Below are positions 24,751 to 32,483 of a DNA stretch of 64,000 nucleotides, piece by piece. This stretch comes from JASLDZ01 sp964235945. GTDB lineage: Bacteria; Pseudomonadota; Alphaproteobacteria; Caulobacterales; Caulobacteraceae. The stretch is taken from assembly GCA_964235945.1 (NCBI GenBank), contig CAXSDV010000006.1, positions 27,872-91,871 on the forward strand, in the 5' to 3' direction. Each line of letters starts with the position of its first letter. Positions within the stretch are counted from its first letter, which is position 1. Under the pieces are notes generated by a model. The model had not been told where the DNA came from. It searched no databases and saw only the letters and a list, made by a program, of their open reading frames with translations. The position numbers and the translations under genes are program-made.

Positions 24751-26437
24751 CGAAAGGATGGCGCAGCACGTCCGGCTCGCTGGGCGGGGGCGGCTCGGGC
24801 AGCGGGAAGGTCAGGCGCGACACGTACCCCCCAAGGCTCCCGCCGCCGGACTCGACCTCCGCGCGGCCGCGGAGTTGGCGGGCGAAGGCGGTCATCAGCG
24901 TGCGGCCCACCCCCGCGGGACCCGGTTCGTCCTCCCCACCGCCGCGGCCGTCGTCGGAGATCTCCAGCATGATCTCGTCCGAGCGCACGCGGAAAACCAC
25001 GTGGATCATGCCGCCGCCGCCGGCGAAGGCGTGCTTGCGGGCGTTGGTGATCGCCTCCACCGCGAACAGGGCCAGGGGGGCCAGCTTGTCCGGGTCGATC
25101 TCCAGATCGTCCGCGTCCAGCTCCGTGCGTACGGGCGAGGGGCGGCCGCCCTCCCCCGCCACCAGCTGGGCGATCAGCTCCTCCAGGAACTGGCGCACGT
25201 CCACCCGCCGCAGGTCGGGACTCTGGTAGAGCGCACGGTAGATCAGGGCCAGGGCGGTGATGCGCTGGCGCGTGTCGTACATGGCCGCCCGCGCCGCCGG
25301 GTCCGTCAGGGCGCGCTGCTGCATGTTCAGCAGGCTGGTGATCACCTGGAGGTTGTTCTTCACCCGGTGGTGGATTTCGCGCATCAGCGCGTCCTTCTGG
25401 CCCAGGGACACGTGCAGCGACTGGTCGCGGGCGACGATCGCGTCCGCCATGGCGTCCAGGGTCAGCGCCAGGGTGCGGATCTCGGCGGGGGCGTGGTGGG
25501 CCTGGACGGCGCGCACGGAGAACCGGCCCTTGGCGTACAGGCCGGCGATGCGCTCCAGGTAGGCCAGCCAGCGGATGATCACCCGGTCGGCCACGAACCA
25601 CACCACCGCCCAGGCCGTGACCCAGGCCAGGAGCGGCAGGATGATGCTGGCGAAGGGGTTCAACCGCGCCCACGACCACAGGTTCGGGGACGGCGAGGAC
25701 AGCACCACGAACACGTCGCCCCCCACCAGGGGAGCTCCGGCGTAGGCGCGGTTCCCGCCGGACGCGTCGCGCGCCTGGTACACGGCCGCACCCCGCCGCA
25801 ACGCGTCCGCGGCCCAGCCCGCGGGCGGGGCCGCGAAGGCGCCCGGGTGCGTTTGCAACAGGAGCCGGCCCTGGGAGTCGGTCAGCGCCACCTCCGTGCC
25901 GGGCGGCAAGGTCGGGTCGCCCAGGTCGGGGCGCAGCACGGACAAGGGCAGCACCGCCGCCATCACCCCCTGGAAGCGGTGACCGGCGTCCTCCACCCGC
26001 ACCGCGGCCAGGAAGGAGGGCTTCGCCAGGTCCGCCGCCTTGGCCACCGTCAGGGGCCGGCCCGCCTCCAGGCTGCGGAACCAGTCGCTGGCGGCGCGCG
26101 ACCCGTCCTGCGGCACCGGGCCCGCCGCACATTGGACACGGCCGGCGGCGTTGAACCGGATCAGGCTGCGGTAGCCGTCAAGCCGGTCGAGGGTGGCGGC
26201 CAGCCGCTGGGAGCAGTCGACCCCCATCGTCTCGGGGGTCAGCGTCTCCAAGAGCGCGACCGCGCCCTCCACCCGCACCCGGGCGCCCATGGCGCTGCGC
26301 TCGGCGGCGGTCACCAGACTCTGCCGCCGCTCGACCGCGTCGTGCCGGAATCCGTTGAAGGTCTGCAGCCCGCCCAGCACCAGTATGGGGGTCAGGCCGA
26401 TGGCCAGGGCCAGCGCCAAACGCACGCGTATGCTCAT
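24731..26437 (-). CDS. phyK: HWE/HisKA_2 sensor kinase of the general stress response (PhyK-like)
   Basis: Membrane sensor kinase of 568 residues. Transmembrane segment 1 is at about 6-26. A periplasmic Cache-like sensor domain spans about 27-285 and contains two cysteines (VDCSQRL, VQCAAG). Segment 2 is at about 290-315. A HAMP-like linker follows, then HisKA_2 with phosphoacceptor H357 in MREIHHRVKNNLQVITSLLNMQ, and an HWE-type ATPase (FAVEAITNARKHAF, ISDDGRGGGED). It lies directly downstream of nepR and presumably phosphorylates PhyR. ATG 26437 follows GGGAGG; the longer form from 26464 is less likely. In Caulobacter the sigma gene sits between nepR and phyK; here it is absent. Confidence 0.9.
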   Translation of the reverse strand: MSIRVRLALALAIGLTPILVLGGLQTFNGFRHDAVERRQSLVTAAERSAMGARVRVEGAVALLETLTPETMGVDCSQRLAATLDRLDGYRSLIRFNAAGRVQCAAGPVPQDGSRAASDWFRSLEAGRPLTVAKAADLAKPSFLAAVRVEDAGHRFQGVMAAVLPLSVLRPDLGDPTLPPGTEVALTDSQGRLLLQTHPGAFAAPPAGWAADALRRGAAVYQARDASGGNRAYAGAPLVGGDVFVVLSSPSPNLWSWARLNPFASIILPLLAWVTAWAVVWFVADRVIIRWLAYLERIAGLYAKGRFSVRAVQAHHAPAEIRTLALTLDAMADAIVARDQSLHVSLGQKDALMREIHHRVKNNLQVITSLLNMQQRALTDPAARAAMYDTRQRITALALIYRALYQSPDLRRVDVRQFLEELIAQLVAGEGGRPSPVRTELDADDLEIDPDKLAPLALFAVEAITNARKHAFAGGGGMIHVVFRVRSDEIMLEISDDGRGGGEDEPGPAGVGRTLMTAFARQLRGRAEVESGGGSLGGYVSRLTFPLPEPPPPSEPDVLRHPFGNQAAA

Positions 26438-26506
26438 GCGGGACGCCTCCCGCACCGCGTTCACCTTCGTGCGAAGGCGCGGGCCACGCCTCCGGAACGC
26501 GCGAGG

Positions 26507-26695
26507 TCAGTCATTCTTCTCGGTCGGCCCGTCCGCCCGGCGCAGGATGTCGAGGAAGTCGTCGGGCACCGGTTCGTTGACGATGTCGTCGAACATCTGA
26601 CGAAGCTTCACCCCGATGGCCTGCTGACGCAGGCGCGCCTCCTCGATGGAAGGCTCGTCTTCAGGAGAGGGCGGGTCGCGCCGGGCCTGGTCCAT
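26507..26695 (-). CDS. nepR: Anti-sigma factor NepR
   Basis: 62 residues containing the NepR core LRQMFDDIVNEPVPDDFLDILRRAD (given here in pieces: LRQMFDDIVNEP then VPDDFLDILRRAD), residues about 31-55. NepR sequesters the ECF sigma factor EcfG until phosphorylated PhyR binds it. Divergent from phyR, and preceded by an exact EcfG promoter, giving the usual positive autoregulation. The downstream gene is phyK, not ecfG. Confidence 0.95.
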   Translation of the reverse strand: MDQARRDPPSPEDEPSIEEARLRQQAIGVKLRQMFDDIVNEPVPDDFLDILRRADGPTEKND

Positions 26696-26751
26696 GTCCG
26701 CCGTGCATGCGCGCGGGAGTCCCGCGGGGTGAGTAGAAGTCAGTGCGCCCT

Positions 26752-26776
26752 AACGTGGCCGTTCCGGTGCGGTTCC
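26752..26776 (-). promoter_or_regulatory. EcfG-type promoter of nepR-phyK
   Basis: On the minus strand GGAAC (26772-26776), 16 bases, CGTT (26752-26755), an exact match to the alphaproteobacterial general stress consensus. The -10 lies 57 bases upstream of the nepR ATG. Confidence 0.88.
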
Positions 26777-26819
26777 ACGTCGGCCCACGCCGGTCGGCAA
26801 GGAAATTGAAGGCGCCTCT

Positions 26820-26847
26820 TTGACGCAGGCCCTACGCGTCCTACACT
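26820..26847 (+). promoter_or_regulatory. Sigma-70-type promoter of phyR
   Basis: TTGACG (26820-26825) and TACACT (26842-26847) with a 16-base spacer, about 50 bases upstream of the phyR ATG. No exact EcfG site is found on this strand of the gap, so phyR may be expressed by housekeeping sigma. Confidence 0.5.
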
Positions 26848-26898
26848 CACTGCGCACGGGGCTAGCCCCAAGACGCTGCAAACGCCCCGGAGTGCGAC

Positions 26899-27705
26899 AT
26901 GGGTCTTCTGGAACGCCTGGCCCCCCACCTGCCGTACGTGCGCCGCTACGCACGCGCACTCACGGGCGATCAGGCCGGCGGCGACGCCTATGTGCGCGCC
27001 TCTCTGGAGGCGCTGGCCGCGGGCGAACGGTCGCTGCCGCCGCACCTCACGCCCCGCGTCGCGCTTTACCACGTGTTCCACACCATCTGGGGCGGCACGG
27101 GCGCGCGCCTGGAGGCGGAGGAGAACGTCGAAAGCCTCGCCGGCCATGCGGAGGACGCGTCGCGGCGGCTGATGCGCATCGCGCCCCGCTCGCGCCAGGC
27201 GTTCCTGCTCACCGCCCTGGAGGGCTTCAATCCTTCGGAGGCCGGCCAGATCCTGGGCGCCTCCGGGGCCGAGATCGAGGGGCTGATCGCCGAAGCGCAG
27301 CACGAGATCGACGCGGAGCTGGCCACGGACGTGCTCATCATCGAGGACGAGCCGGTGATCGCCACCGACATCGAGGCGCTGGTGCGCGAACTCGGCCACA
27401 CGGTGCTGGACGTGGCCGCCACCCGCACGGAAGCGGTCGCCGCCGTGGCCCGACGCACCCCGGGCCTGGTGCTGGCCGACATCCAGCTGGCGGACGGCTC
27501 GTCCGGCATAGACGCGGTGAAGGACATACTCGGCCGCTACGACGTGCCCGTGATCTTCATCACCGCCTTCCCCGAACGCCTGCTCACGGGGGAGCGGCCG
27601 GAGCCCACCTTCCTCATCACCAAGCCGTTCCAGCCGGAGACGGTGAAGGCCGCCATCGGCCAGGCGCTGTTCTTCCACCCGGCGCGCACCCGCGCCGCGG
27701 CCTGA
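26899..27705 (+). CDS. phyR: General stress response regulator PhyR
   Basis: 268 residues with the unmistakable PhyR architecture. Residues 1-130 are a sigma-factor-like domain (LLERLAPHLPYVRRYARALTGDQAGGDAYV, LTALEGFNPSEAGQILG) that mimics EcfG. A C-terminal receiver spans about 140-262 (VLIIEDEPVIATDIEALV). The phosphoacceptor Asp is in PGLVLADIQLADGSSGIDAV, with T in FITAFPE and K in LITKPFQPE. Phosphorylation frees the sigma-like domain to pull NepR off EcfG. It is divergent from nepR-phyK. Confidence 0.97.
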   Translation: MGLLERLAPHLPYVRRYARALTGDQAGGDAYVRASLEALAAGERSLPPHLTPRVALYHVFHTIWGGTGARLEAEENVESLAGHAEDASRRLMRIAPRSRQAFLLTALEGFNPSEAGQILGASGAEIEGLIAEAQHEIDAELATDVLIIEDEPVIATDIEALVRELGHTVLDVAATRTEAVAAVARRTPGLVLADIQLADGSSGIDAVKDILGRYDVPVIFITAFPERLLTGERPEPTFLITKPFQPETVKAAIGQALFFHPARTRAAA

Positions 27706-27721
27706 AGTCGGCGTCGGCCGG

Positions 27722-27746
27722 GGAACCGCCCCGCTACGGCCGCGTT
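27722..27746 (+). promoter_or_regulatory. EcfG-type promoter of the DUF883-like gene
   Basis: GGAAC (27722-27726), 16 bases, CGTT (27743-27746): exact consensus, about 35 bases upstream of the ATG at 27781. It would also drive the overlapping downstream membrane-protein gene and possibly sodB. Confidence 0.88.
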
Positions 27747-27780
27747 TGCCGTCGCTGTGTGGTCAATTTGAAGCGGAAAC

Positions 27781-28119
27781 ATGCCCAGTCTCTCCTCCAC
27801 GCTCGGCCGTGACGCGAAGCGGGCCGCGGACGACCATCGCGACCTGCGCCAAGATGCGGGCCGCATCGTCGAGCACATGCGCCGATCGGCCCCGGGACTC
27901 GCTCGTCGGGCGCACGATCTGTTCGACGAGCACTTCGGCGACGTGGGCGAGCATGTGCACGACGGCGGCAAGGAAGCGGCCGCCTTCGCGGGCGACCAGC
28001 TCGAGGAGGCGCGCGCCTTCATGGTGGACCGGGTGCAGGAGCGCCCGCTCACCGTCACCTTCGCCGCGCTCGGCGTGGGCTTCGTGGTGGGGCTGCTGAT
28101 CTCCGGTTCGCGCCGATGA
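27781..28119 (+). CDS. DUF883/ElaB-like membrane-anchored stress protein
   Basis: 112 residues: a long amphipathic helical region rich in His, Asp and Arg (about 1-85) and one C-terminal transmembrane helix (TFAALGVGFVVGLLISG) followed by SRR. This is the ElaB/YqjD/DUF883 layout, a C-tail anchor to the inner membrane. In enterobacteria these proteins are stationary-phase induced and can bind ribosomes. The closely positioned EcfG promoter supports stress induction. It overlaps the next gene by four bases (ATGA). Confidence 0.8.
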   Translation: MPSLSSTLGRDAKRAADDHRDLRQDAGRIVEHMRRSAPGLARRAHDLFDEHFGDVGEHVHDGGKEAAAFAGDQLEEARAFMVDRVQERPLTVTFAALGVGFVVGLLISGSRR

Positions 28120-28529
28120 TCAAGCGCGTGCTGGCGGCCGCCGCCGCCGCCGGGGCCGCCCTGGGTCTGGCGGGGTCGGCGGTCGTCGCCCTGTGCTTCG
28201 CCATTTACGCCCTGCTGAAACCCTACGTGACCCCCGCCGGCGCTTCGGCGGTCGTGGCGCTGATCTGCGCGGTGGCGGCGGGCGTGGGCTTCCTGATCCT
28301 GACGCGGCGCGCCAAGGGCGGCCCGGCCAAGCGCGACGTGTCCAAGCACCGGCCCGAGTCGGCCGGCGGCGGGTTGAGCGTGGATCGGCTGATCGACCTC
28401 GCGCGCGAGCGGCCCGTCGCCGCGGCCGCCGCCGCGGTGGCGGCCGGGCTGGTGGCGCTTCGCAACCCCGCCCTGGTCGGGGTGGTCACGCGCATGTTCC
28501 TCGATCCCAAGCGCCCCGCCCGGCGCTGA
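28116..28529 (+). CDS. Small membrane protein, phage-holin/YqjE-like (hypothetical)
   Basis: 137 residues. Two hydrophobic hairpin segments span about 5-33 and 40-62, followed by a basic cytoplasmic stretch (RRAKGGPAKRDVSKHRPES). A second hydrophobic region (AAAAAAVAAGLVALRNPALVGVV) and a basic end follow. The pattern resembles proteins annotated as YqjE/holin superfamily that accompany DUF883 proteins. Translationally coupled to the upstream DUF883-like gene, so under the same EcfG promoter. Function unknown. Confidence 0.7.
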   Translation: MIKRVLAAAAAAGAALGLAGSAVVALCFAIYALLKPYVTPAGASAVVALICAVAAGVGFLILTRRAKGGPAKRDVSKHRPESAGGGLSVDRLIDLARERPVAAAAAAVAAGLVALRNPALVGVVTRMFLDPKRPARR

Positions 28530-28587
28530 CCCGTCCACCGGGCCGGGGGTCCGCGAGACCGCCGGCCCTTCATCGGAGACCGCGGCC

Positions 28588-29226
28588 ATGACCACCTTCA
28601 CCTTGCCGGACCTGCCCTACGACTACGCCGCGCTGGAGCCCTCCGTTTCGGAGACGACCATGCGCACGCACCACGACAAGCACCACCAAGCCTACGTCAC
28701 CAACGTGAACACCTTCCTGAAGGACGCGGGGAAGTCGGCTTCCAACCTTGAGGAGTTGGTGCGCGCCTCGGCGGGCGACGCCGCCCAGGCCAAGATGTTC
28801 AACAACGCCGGCCAAGCCTGGAACCACGGCTTCTTCTGGAACGTCATGTCGCCCAACGGCGGCCAGCCTTCGGGCGACCTCGCCCAGGCGGTCGAGCGCT
28901 TCGGCGGCTTGGCCGAGCTGCGCGCCAAGTTCGTGGCGGCGGGAGTGGGCCAGTTCGGCTCCGGCTGGGCCTGGGTGCAGGCCAAGCCGGACGGCTCGCT
29001 CGAGGTGTACGCCACCTCGAACGGCGATACGGGCCTGCTGCGCGACGGCGCGCCCATACTGGGTGTGGACGTGTGGGAGCACGCCTACTACCTGGACTAC
29101 AAGCAGGACCGTAAGGCCTACCTCGAGTCCTGGTTCGACAAGATCGTGAACTGGGAGTTCGCGGGCCGCCAATACGCCGCCGCCACGGGTGCGGGCGAAG
29201 CCTACATCTATCCCCCGCCCAACTGA
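28588..29226 (+). CDS. sodB: Superoxide dismutase (Fe/Mn family)
   Basis: 212 residues; dismutates superoxide in the cytoplasm. Metal ligands are the His in THHDKHHQAYV, the His in QAWNHGFFWNVMSP, and the Asp and His in GVDVWEHAYYLDYK. The GQFGSGWAWV segment also fits. Residue pattern (AGVGQFGSGW, EHAYYLDYKQDRKAYL) is closest to iron-type enzymes, though metal choice is not certain. It follows the EcfG-controlled membrane genes by 58 bases with no clear own promoter. Confidence 0.96.
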   Translation: MTTFTLPDLPYDYAALEPSVSETTMRTHHDKHHQAYVTNVNTFLKDAGKSASNLEELVRASAGDAAQAKMFNNAGQAWNHGFFWNVMSPNGGQPSGDLAQAVERFGGLAELRAKFVAAGVGQFGSGWAWVQAKPDGSLEVYATSNGDTGLLRDGAPILGVDVWEHAYYLDYKQDRKAYLESWFDKIVNWEFAGRQYAAATGAGEAYIYPPPN

Positions 29227-29247
29227 GCGGCCCAAGGGCGCGGCGCC

Positions 29248-29272
29248 GGAACGGCCAAGCCGGCGTCGCGTT
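29248..29272 (+). promoter_or_regulatory. EcfG-type promoter of the first DUF1328 gene
   Basis: GGAAC (29248-29252), 16 bases, CGTT (29269-29272): exact match, 45 bases upstream of the ATG at 29318. Confidence 0.87.
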
Positions 29273-29317
29273 GCCCCCACCTGACCGGGGCGGACCCCCG
29301 GGATGGGAGGGACGTCG

Positions 29318-29488
29318 ATGCTTCGTTATGCTCTGATCTTCCTGGTGATCGCCCTGATCGCCGCCGTGCTGGGCTTCGGCGGCATCGCCGCGGGCGCTGC
29401 CAGCATCGCCAAGATCCTGTTCCTGATCTTCATCGTGCTGTTCGTGGTGTCCCTGGTCATGCACCTGATCCGCGGCCGCAGCATCTAG
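29318..29488 (+). CDS. DUF1328 small membrane protein
   Basis: 56 residues, two transmembrane helices: LRYALIFLVIALIAAVLGFGG and IAKILFLIFIVLFVVSLVMHL, the PF07043 (YtjA-like) pattern with the GGIAAGAASIAKILF turn. Members are stress-associated membrane peptides of unknown mechanism. An in-frame ATG five codons earlier (29303) lacks support; ATG 29318 has GGGAGG upstream. A second member lies at 32859-33032, also behind an EcfG promoter. Confidence 0.88.
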   Translation: MLRYALIFLVIALIAAVLGFGGIAAGAASIAKILFLIFIVLFVVSLVMHLIRGRSI

Positions 29489-29511
29489 CGCGGACGCGCA
29501 TCGCTGAACGG

Positions 29512-29547
29512 CGAAGGGCGGCGGACCACACGGTCCGCCGCCCTTCG
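29512..29547. terminator. Bidirectional terminator-like hairpin
   Basis: A perfect 16-base stem (CGAAGGGCGGCGGACC and its complement) with loop ACAC sits between the convergent DUF1328 and phosphoesterase genes. No strong U-tract on either side. Confidence 0.75.
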
Positions 29548-29571
29548 TGCGTCGCAGTTCCCGACCCGCCG

Positions 29572-30399
29572 TCAGTCGGGCGCGGCGGCCGGCCGCGGCC
29601 GGCGCTCAAGCGTCCAAACCCGCCAGGGCTCGTATTCGGAGCCCGTCCAGCCCTGGGCGGTGACGGTGATGGTGCGCGCATCCGCTTCCACCAGGTTGAA
29701 GCCCGGCGGCGTTCCGCGCACGCGGGTCGAAAGCGTGCCCGCCCCCACCGCGTAGGTGTGTCCGTCCGGATGGGCGATGGCGGCGGTGAAGGGCACGTGG
29801 ACGTGGCCGGTGAGGATCAGGTCCACCCCGCCCTCGGCCAGCACGCGCGCGGCGGTCTCGCCCCGGTGGACGCCGCCCGACACGGGAGCGCCCGGCATCT
29901 CCACCAGCGGATGGTGGCAGCCCACCACGCGTAGGGCGCCCGGGTCCTGCGCCGCCAAGTCGCGCGCCGCCGCTTCGCACAAGTCGAGGTTGATCGCCCC
30001 CTTGGACCAGTCGGGCCGGGGCTGGGCCCCGCGCGAAGTGTTGATCATCCGCACGCGCAGACCCGGAAGATCGCACCCGCCGTCCTGGGGCTCGCCGATC
30101 CAGCGCCGGTACCGTGCGAAGGGCGTCAGCGCGCGCAACACCAGGTTCCAGTAAGGCGTGTCGTGATTGCCCGGCGTGTGCAGCAGCGGCCGGGGCAGGC
30201 CGTCGAGCCAAGCCTTGCCCGCCTCGAACTCGCGCGGGAGGCCGTTCAGCGTCACGTCGCCGGTGAAAACCACCAGGTCGGGCGCCCAAGCTCGGGTGAA
30301 GTCGGCGGCGGCCTCGGCGGCGGGCAGGTCGACGGACCCGAAGTGCACGTCGCTGAGCTGGACGAGGCGGACCTTGGCCGGATCGGCGGGAGCGTTCAA
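29572..30399 (-). CDS. Metallophosphoesterase (calcineurin-like)
   Basis: 275 residues. The dinuclear metal motifs are intact: D and H in QLSDVHFG, the Asp in VVFTGDVTLNG, N-H in HTPGNHDTPYW, the His in GCHHPL, and H-x-H in LTGHVHVPF. It is in the 3',5'-cyclic-nucleotide phosphodiesterase/Icc-like branch, but substrates of this family vary from cAMP to phospholipid and nucleotide diesters. The start is TTG overlapping the stop of the preceding lipid-kinase-like gene (TTGA). A GTC before it is not a start. Its coupling to a DAG/sphingosine-kinase-like gene suggests phospholipid-related work, an inference. Confidence 0.85.
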   Translation of the reverse strand: MNAPADPAKVRLVQLSDVHFGSVDLPAAEAAADFTRAWAPDLVVFTGDVTLNGLPREFEAGKAWLDGLPRPLLHTPGNHDTPYWNLVLRALTPFARYRRWIGEPQDGGCDLPGLRVRMINTSRGAQPRPDWSKGAINLDLCEAAARDLAAQDPGALRVVGCHHPLVEMPGAPVSGGVHRGETAARVLAEGGVDLILTGHVHVPFTAAIAHPDGHTYAVGAGTLSTRVRGTPPGFNLVEADARTITVTAQGWTGSEYEPWRVWTLERRPRPAAAPD

Positions 30400-31415
30400 G
30401 ACACGGCCCGCCCGGCGCCCTCGGCGGCGGCGGCCAGCGCCGCCCCGCTCTCGGCGCGGCGCGCCGGCCCGGCGGACCCGCCCTCGCCCGCGGGGGGCGC
30501 CAGCGCGCGGAAGGCGCAGGGCGTGAAGCGGATCGGCAGGTCCGGGTCGAAGCGGTGAGGCTCGCCGTCCAGCACCGCGGCGATGCGCCCGTGCGCCCAA
30601 ACCCGACCCTCGCGGCAGGCCTCGACGGTGACCGCCGGGTCCGCGCGCCAGCCGCCGCCGTTCCCGGCCAGCAGGGTGCGCGCCCCCAGGCGGAACGCCT
30701 CGGCCGCGTCGCGAGGGTCGAGCACGCAGGCCTCCAGGGCGTCGTCGCCCACGTCGCCGCGCGAGACCAAGGGGCACATGAGCGTGAGGGCCTCGGCCTT
30801 GCGGCGGCTGCGCCCGTCCAGTTCGAAGCGCAGCCGGCCGGAAAAGGCGCGCTTGAGCGCCCGCCGGGCGCGCAGCACCGCCAAGCGCAGCTTGCCGTGG
30901 CGCAGCGCCTCGCGCGCGGGCGCCCACAGCGCCGGCGCGCCCAGTATGGCGGCGACGTAGAAGGCGCGACCGCCCGCCTCCCCGCCCGAAACGTCGCGCA
31001 CCTCGCCGTGCGTCAGCAGGTCGCCCAGCACCTCCGCCCAGGGCCGCGCACCGTAGAGCGCGTGGGGGAGCATGTTCATGGTGCCGCCCGCCAGGGGGGC
31101 CAGGACCGGCCCGTCCGGCCCGCAGAGCTGTCCCGCCAGCCGCGCGGTGCCGTCGCCGGCCACCAGCACCAGCAGGTCGGGCGCGGCCTCCACCGCCCGG
31201 CGCAGGGCGTCCTCCACGGCGTCCGCGTCCACGGCGTCCACCTCGCCCCGAATGTCGTGCTCGGCCAGGATCGCCTCCAACCGCGCCCGAGGATCGCGGC
31301 CGACGCTCCCCGACGCCAGGTTGACCACCGCCCGGACCTTGCCGAACCGGGGTGAACCGGGCGTCGCGGCCGCGGGATCGGGCGCCGAACCGTTCGAGCG
31401 TGACGTTTCAGCCAT
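30396..31415 (-). CDS. Diacylglycerol/sphingosine kinase-like lipid kinase (YegS family)
   Basis: 339 residues. The DAGK catalytic domain spans about 25-150: KVRAVVNLASGSVG, the ATP loop VLVAGDGTARLAGQL (GDGT motif) and APLAGGTMNMLPHAL (GGTxN). A C-terminal beta-sandwich follows, with DVGDDALEACVLD and GRVWAHGRIAAVLDGEPH. Expected to phosphorylate diacylglycerol or a related lipid at the inner membrane. A near-consensus EcfG site lies upstream, so it may belong to the stress regulon. It is translationally coupled to the phosphoesterase. Confidence 0.86.
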   Translation of the reverse strand: MAETSRSNGSAPDPAAATPGSPRFGKVRAVVNLASGSVGRDPRARLEAILAEHDIRGEVDAVDADAVEDALRRAVEAAPDLLVLVAGDGTARLAGQLCGPDGPVLAPLAGGTMNMLPHALYGARPWAEVLGDLLTHGEVRDVSGGEAGGRAFYVAAILGAPALWAPAREALRHGKLRLAVLRARRALKRAFSGRLRFELDGRSRRKAEALTLMCPLVSRGDVGDDALEACVLDPRDAAEAFRLGARTLLAGNGGGWRADPAVTVEACREGRVWAHGRIAAVLDGEPHRFDPDLPIRFTPCAFRALAPPAGEGGSAGPARRAESGAALAAAAEGAGRAVS

Positions 31416-31423
31416 GCCGGGCG

Positions 31424-31448
31424 AACTCCCGCCTCGCGGGCCGGTTCC
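31424..31448 (-). promoter_or_regulatory. Near-consensus EcfG promoter for the lipid kinase gene
   Basis: On the minus strand GGAAC (31444-31448), 16 bases, AGTT (31424-31427), one mismatch in the -10. It lies only 9 bases upstream of the ATG at 31415, so any transcript would be near-leaderless; position weakens the call. Confidence 0.3.
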
Positions 31449-31613
31449 TGCGCGCGTCCGCCCGGGACGCGCAGGCCGGCGGATCCGCCTCGCCCGCGAC
31501 GAAACACGCCGGTGGACGGGCGCCTCTCTTGACGCGGGGTCGAGGGCCGCCGACGCTGCCCGGCCAGAATGCGCTCCGCACCGTCGCGGCGCTTCCTGGC
31601 GGGAGGCGCGGCG

Positions 31614-31853
31614 ATGGATCGGGCTTGGCGGCGGGGAGCGGCGGCGGCGCTGTCGGGCTTGGCGTTGCTCGGCTGCGCCCACCGCGGAGCGCCGGGGGCG
31701 CACTCGACCCCCCGGGTCGTTCGACCCGTCAAGCCGAGCGTGGCCCCCGATCCGACCCATCGTCAATACTTCGACGAGCGTCGGCGGCGTTATTATTATT
31801 TTGATCGCCAGAAGCGAGAGTACTTCTGGGAGAATGGGGACCTTAAGTCGTGA
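31614..31853 (+). CDS. Small Tyr/Arg-rich lipoprotein (hypothetical)
   Basis: 79 residues. The signal peptide ends in the lipobox LALLGC (C21). The mature part has a 20-residue linker followed by QYFDERRRRYYYFDRQKREYFWENG, an alternating aromatic/charged repeat resembling a YYFDxxRxxYFWENG motif. No family is recognised. The codons here (TAT TAT TAT TTT GAT) are AT-rich, unlike the surrounding DNA. ATG 31614 follows GGGAGG at 31601-31606; an earlier ATG (31569) would lengthen the leader. It overlaps the next gene by one base (TGATG). Confidence 0.7.
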   Translation: MDRAWRRGAAAALSGLALLGCAHRGAPGAHSTPRVVRPVKPSVAPDPTHRQYFDERRRRYYYFDRQKREYFWENGDLKS

Positions 31854-32338
31854 TGTCGCAGAAGATCTTTGACGGCGCCCGCCCTGGGGCGCTCTCGGCG
31901 CTCGTGTTCGCCCTGGCGGCGGCGCTGGCGGCCTGCGCGACGACGCCTTCCGCCCCGCCTCCCGCCGTGGCCGCAGCCCCGCCGTCGGGAAGCGCCTGCG
32001 CCGACCTGGATTTCCCCGTCTACTTCGAAGCCGGCTCCGACCACCTGACCGCGCCCGCCCGCCAGGTGCTGGCCGCCGCCGCCGGACGCCTGCGCGGCTG
32101 CCGCGTGGCGTCCGGCGAGATCGTGGGCCTGGCCTCCGCGTCCGCGCCTTCGGCGACCGCCGACGAGTTGTCGCGCCGCCGCGCCCGCACCGTCGCCGAC
32201 GCCCTGACCGCCGCGGGCGTACCCGCCCCCGCCCTGGACCTGCGCGCGGACGGCCGGGACGGGGCGAGAACCGCCGCCGGGCGCGCCGCCCCCATGCGTC
32301 ACGCCGCCCAGGTGTTCCTCCACTTGGCCCGAGGCTGA
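31853..32338 (+). CDS. OmpA-family outer-membrane lipoprotein
   Basis: 161 residues. The signal peptide ends in lipobox LAAC (about residue 30). After a Pro/Ala linker, an OmpA-like domain at about 48-160 shows LDFPVYFEAGSDHLTAPARQVL, then EIVGLASASAPSATADELSRRRARTVADAL. This corresponds to the peptidoglycan-binding fold, although the canonical NxxLSxxRA region is changed to DELSRRRARTV, which keeps the Arg. It probably tethers the outer membrane to the wall. Coupled to the upstream Tyr-rich lipoprotein. Confidence 0.8.
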   Translation: MSQKIFDGARPGALSALVFALAAALAACATTPSAPPPAVAAAPPSGSACADLDFPVYFEAGSDHLTAPARQVLAAAAGRLRGCRVASGEIVGLASASAPSATADELSRRRARTVADALTAAGVPAPALDLRADGRDGARTAAGRAAPMRHAAQVFLHLARG

Positions 32339-32403
32339 AGCCGACATCGCGAGCCCGAGGCTGAGCCGACCTCGCGAGGGAGGGCCGCGGCTGGAGCGGG
32401 CCC

Positions 32404-32429
32404 GGAACGGCCGTGGTCGACGGCGCGTT
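32404..32429 (+). promoter_or_regulatory. EcfG-type promoter of the single-span membrane protein
   Basis: GGAAC (32404-32408), 17 bases, CGTT (32426-32429): exact match with the longer permitted spacer, 54 bases upstream of the GTG at 32484. Confidence 0.82.
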
Positions 32430-32483
32430 TGAGCGACGATTGCGCCCGCGGTGCGGCGCGAAGCTGACGACAAAGGCGGCGCA

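Noticed and set aside
26437..26506. Possible small sigma-factor gene or fragment between nepR and phyK
   Set aside because: The gap is only 69 bases and holds a GC-rich sequence plus the phyK ribosome site; no sigma-like residues in any frame.
28530..28587. Independent EcfG promoter for sodB
   Set aside because: No GGAAC followed by a GTT core at 16 or 17 bases exists in the 58-base gap. sodB may be read from the promoter at 27722-27746.
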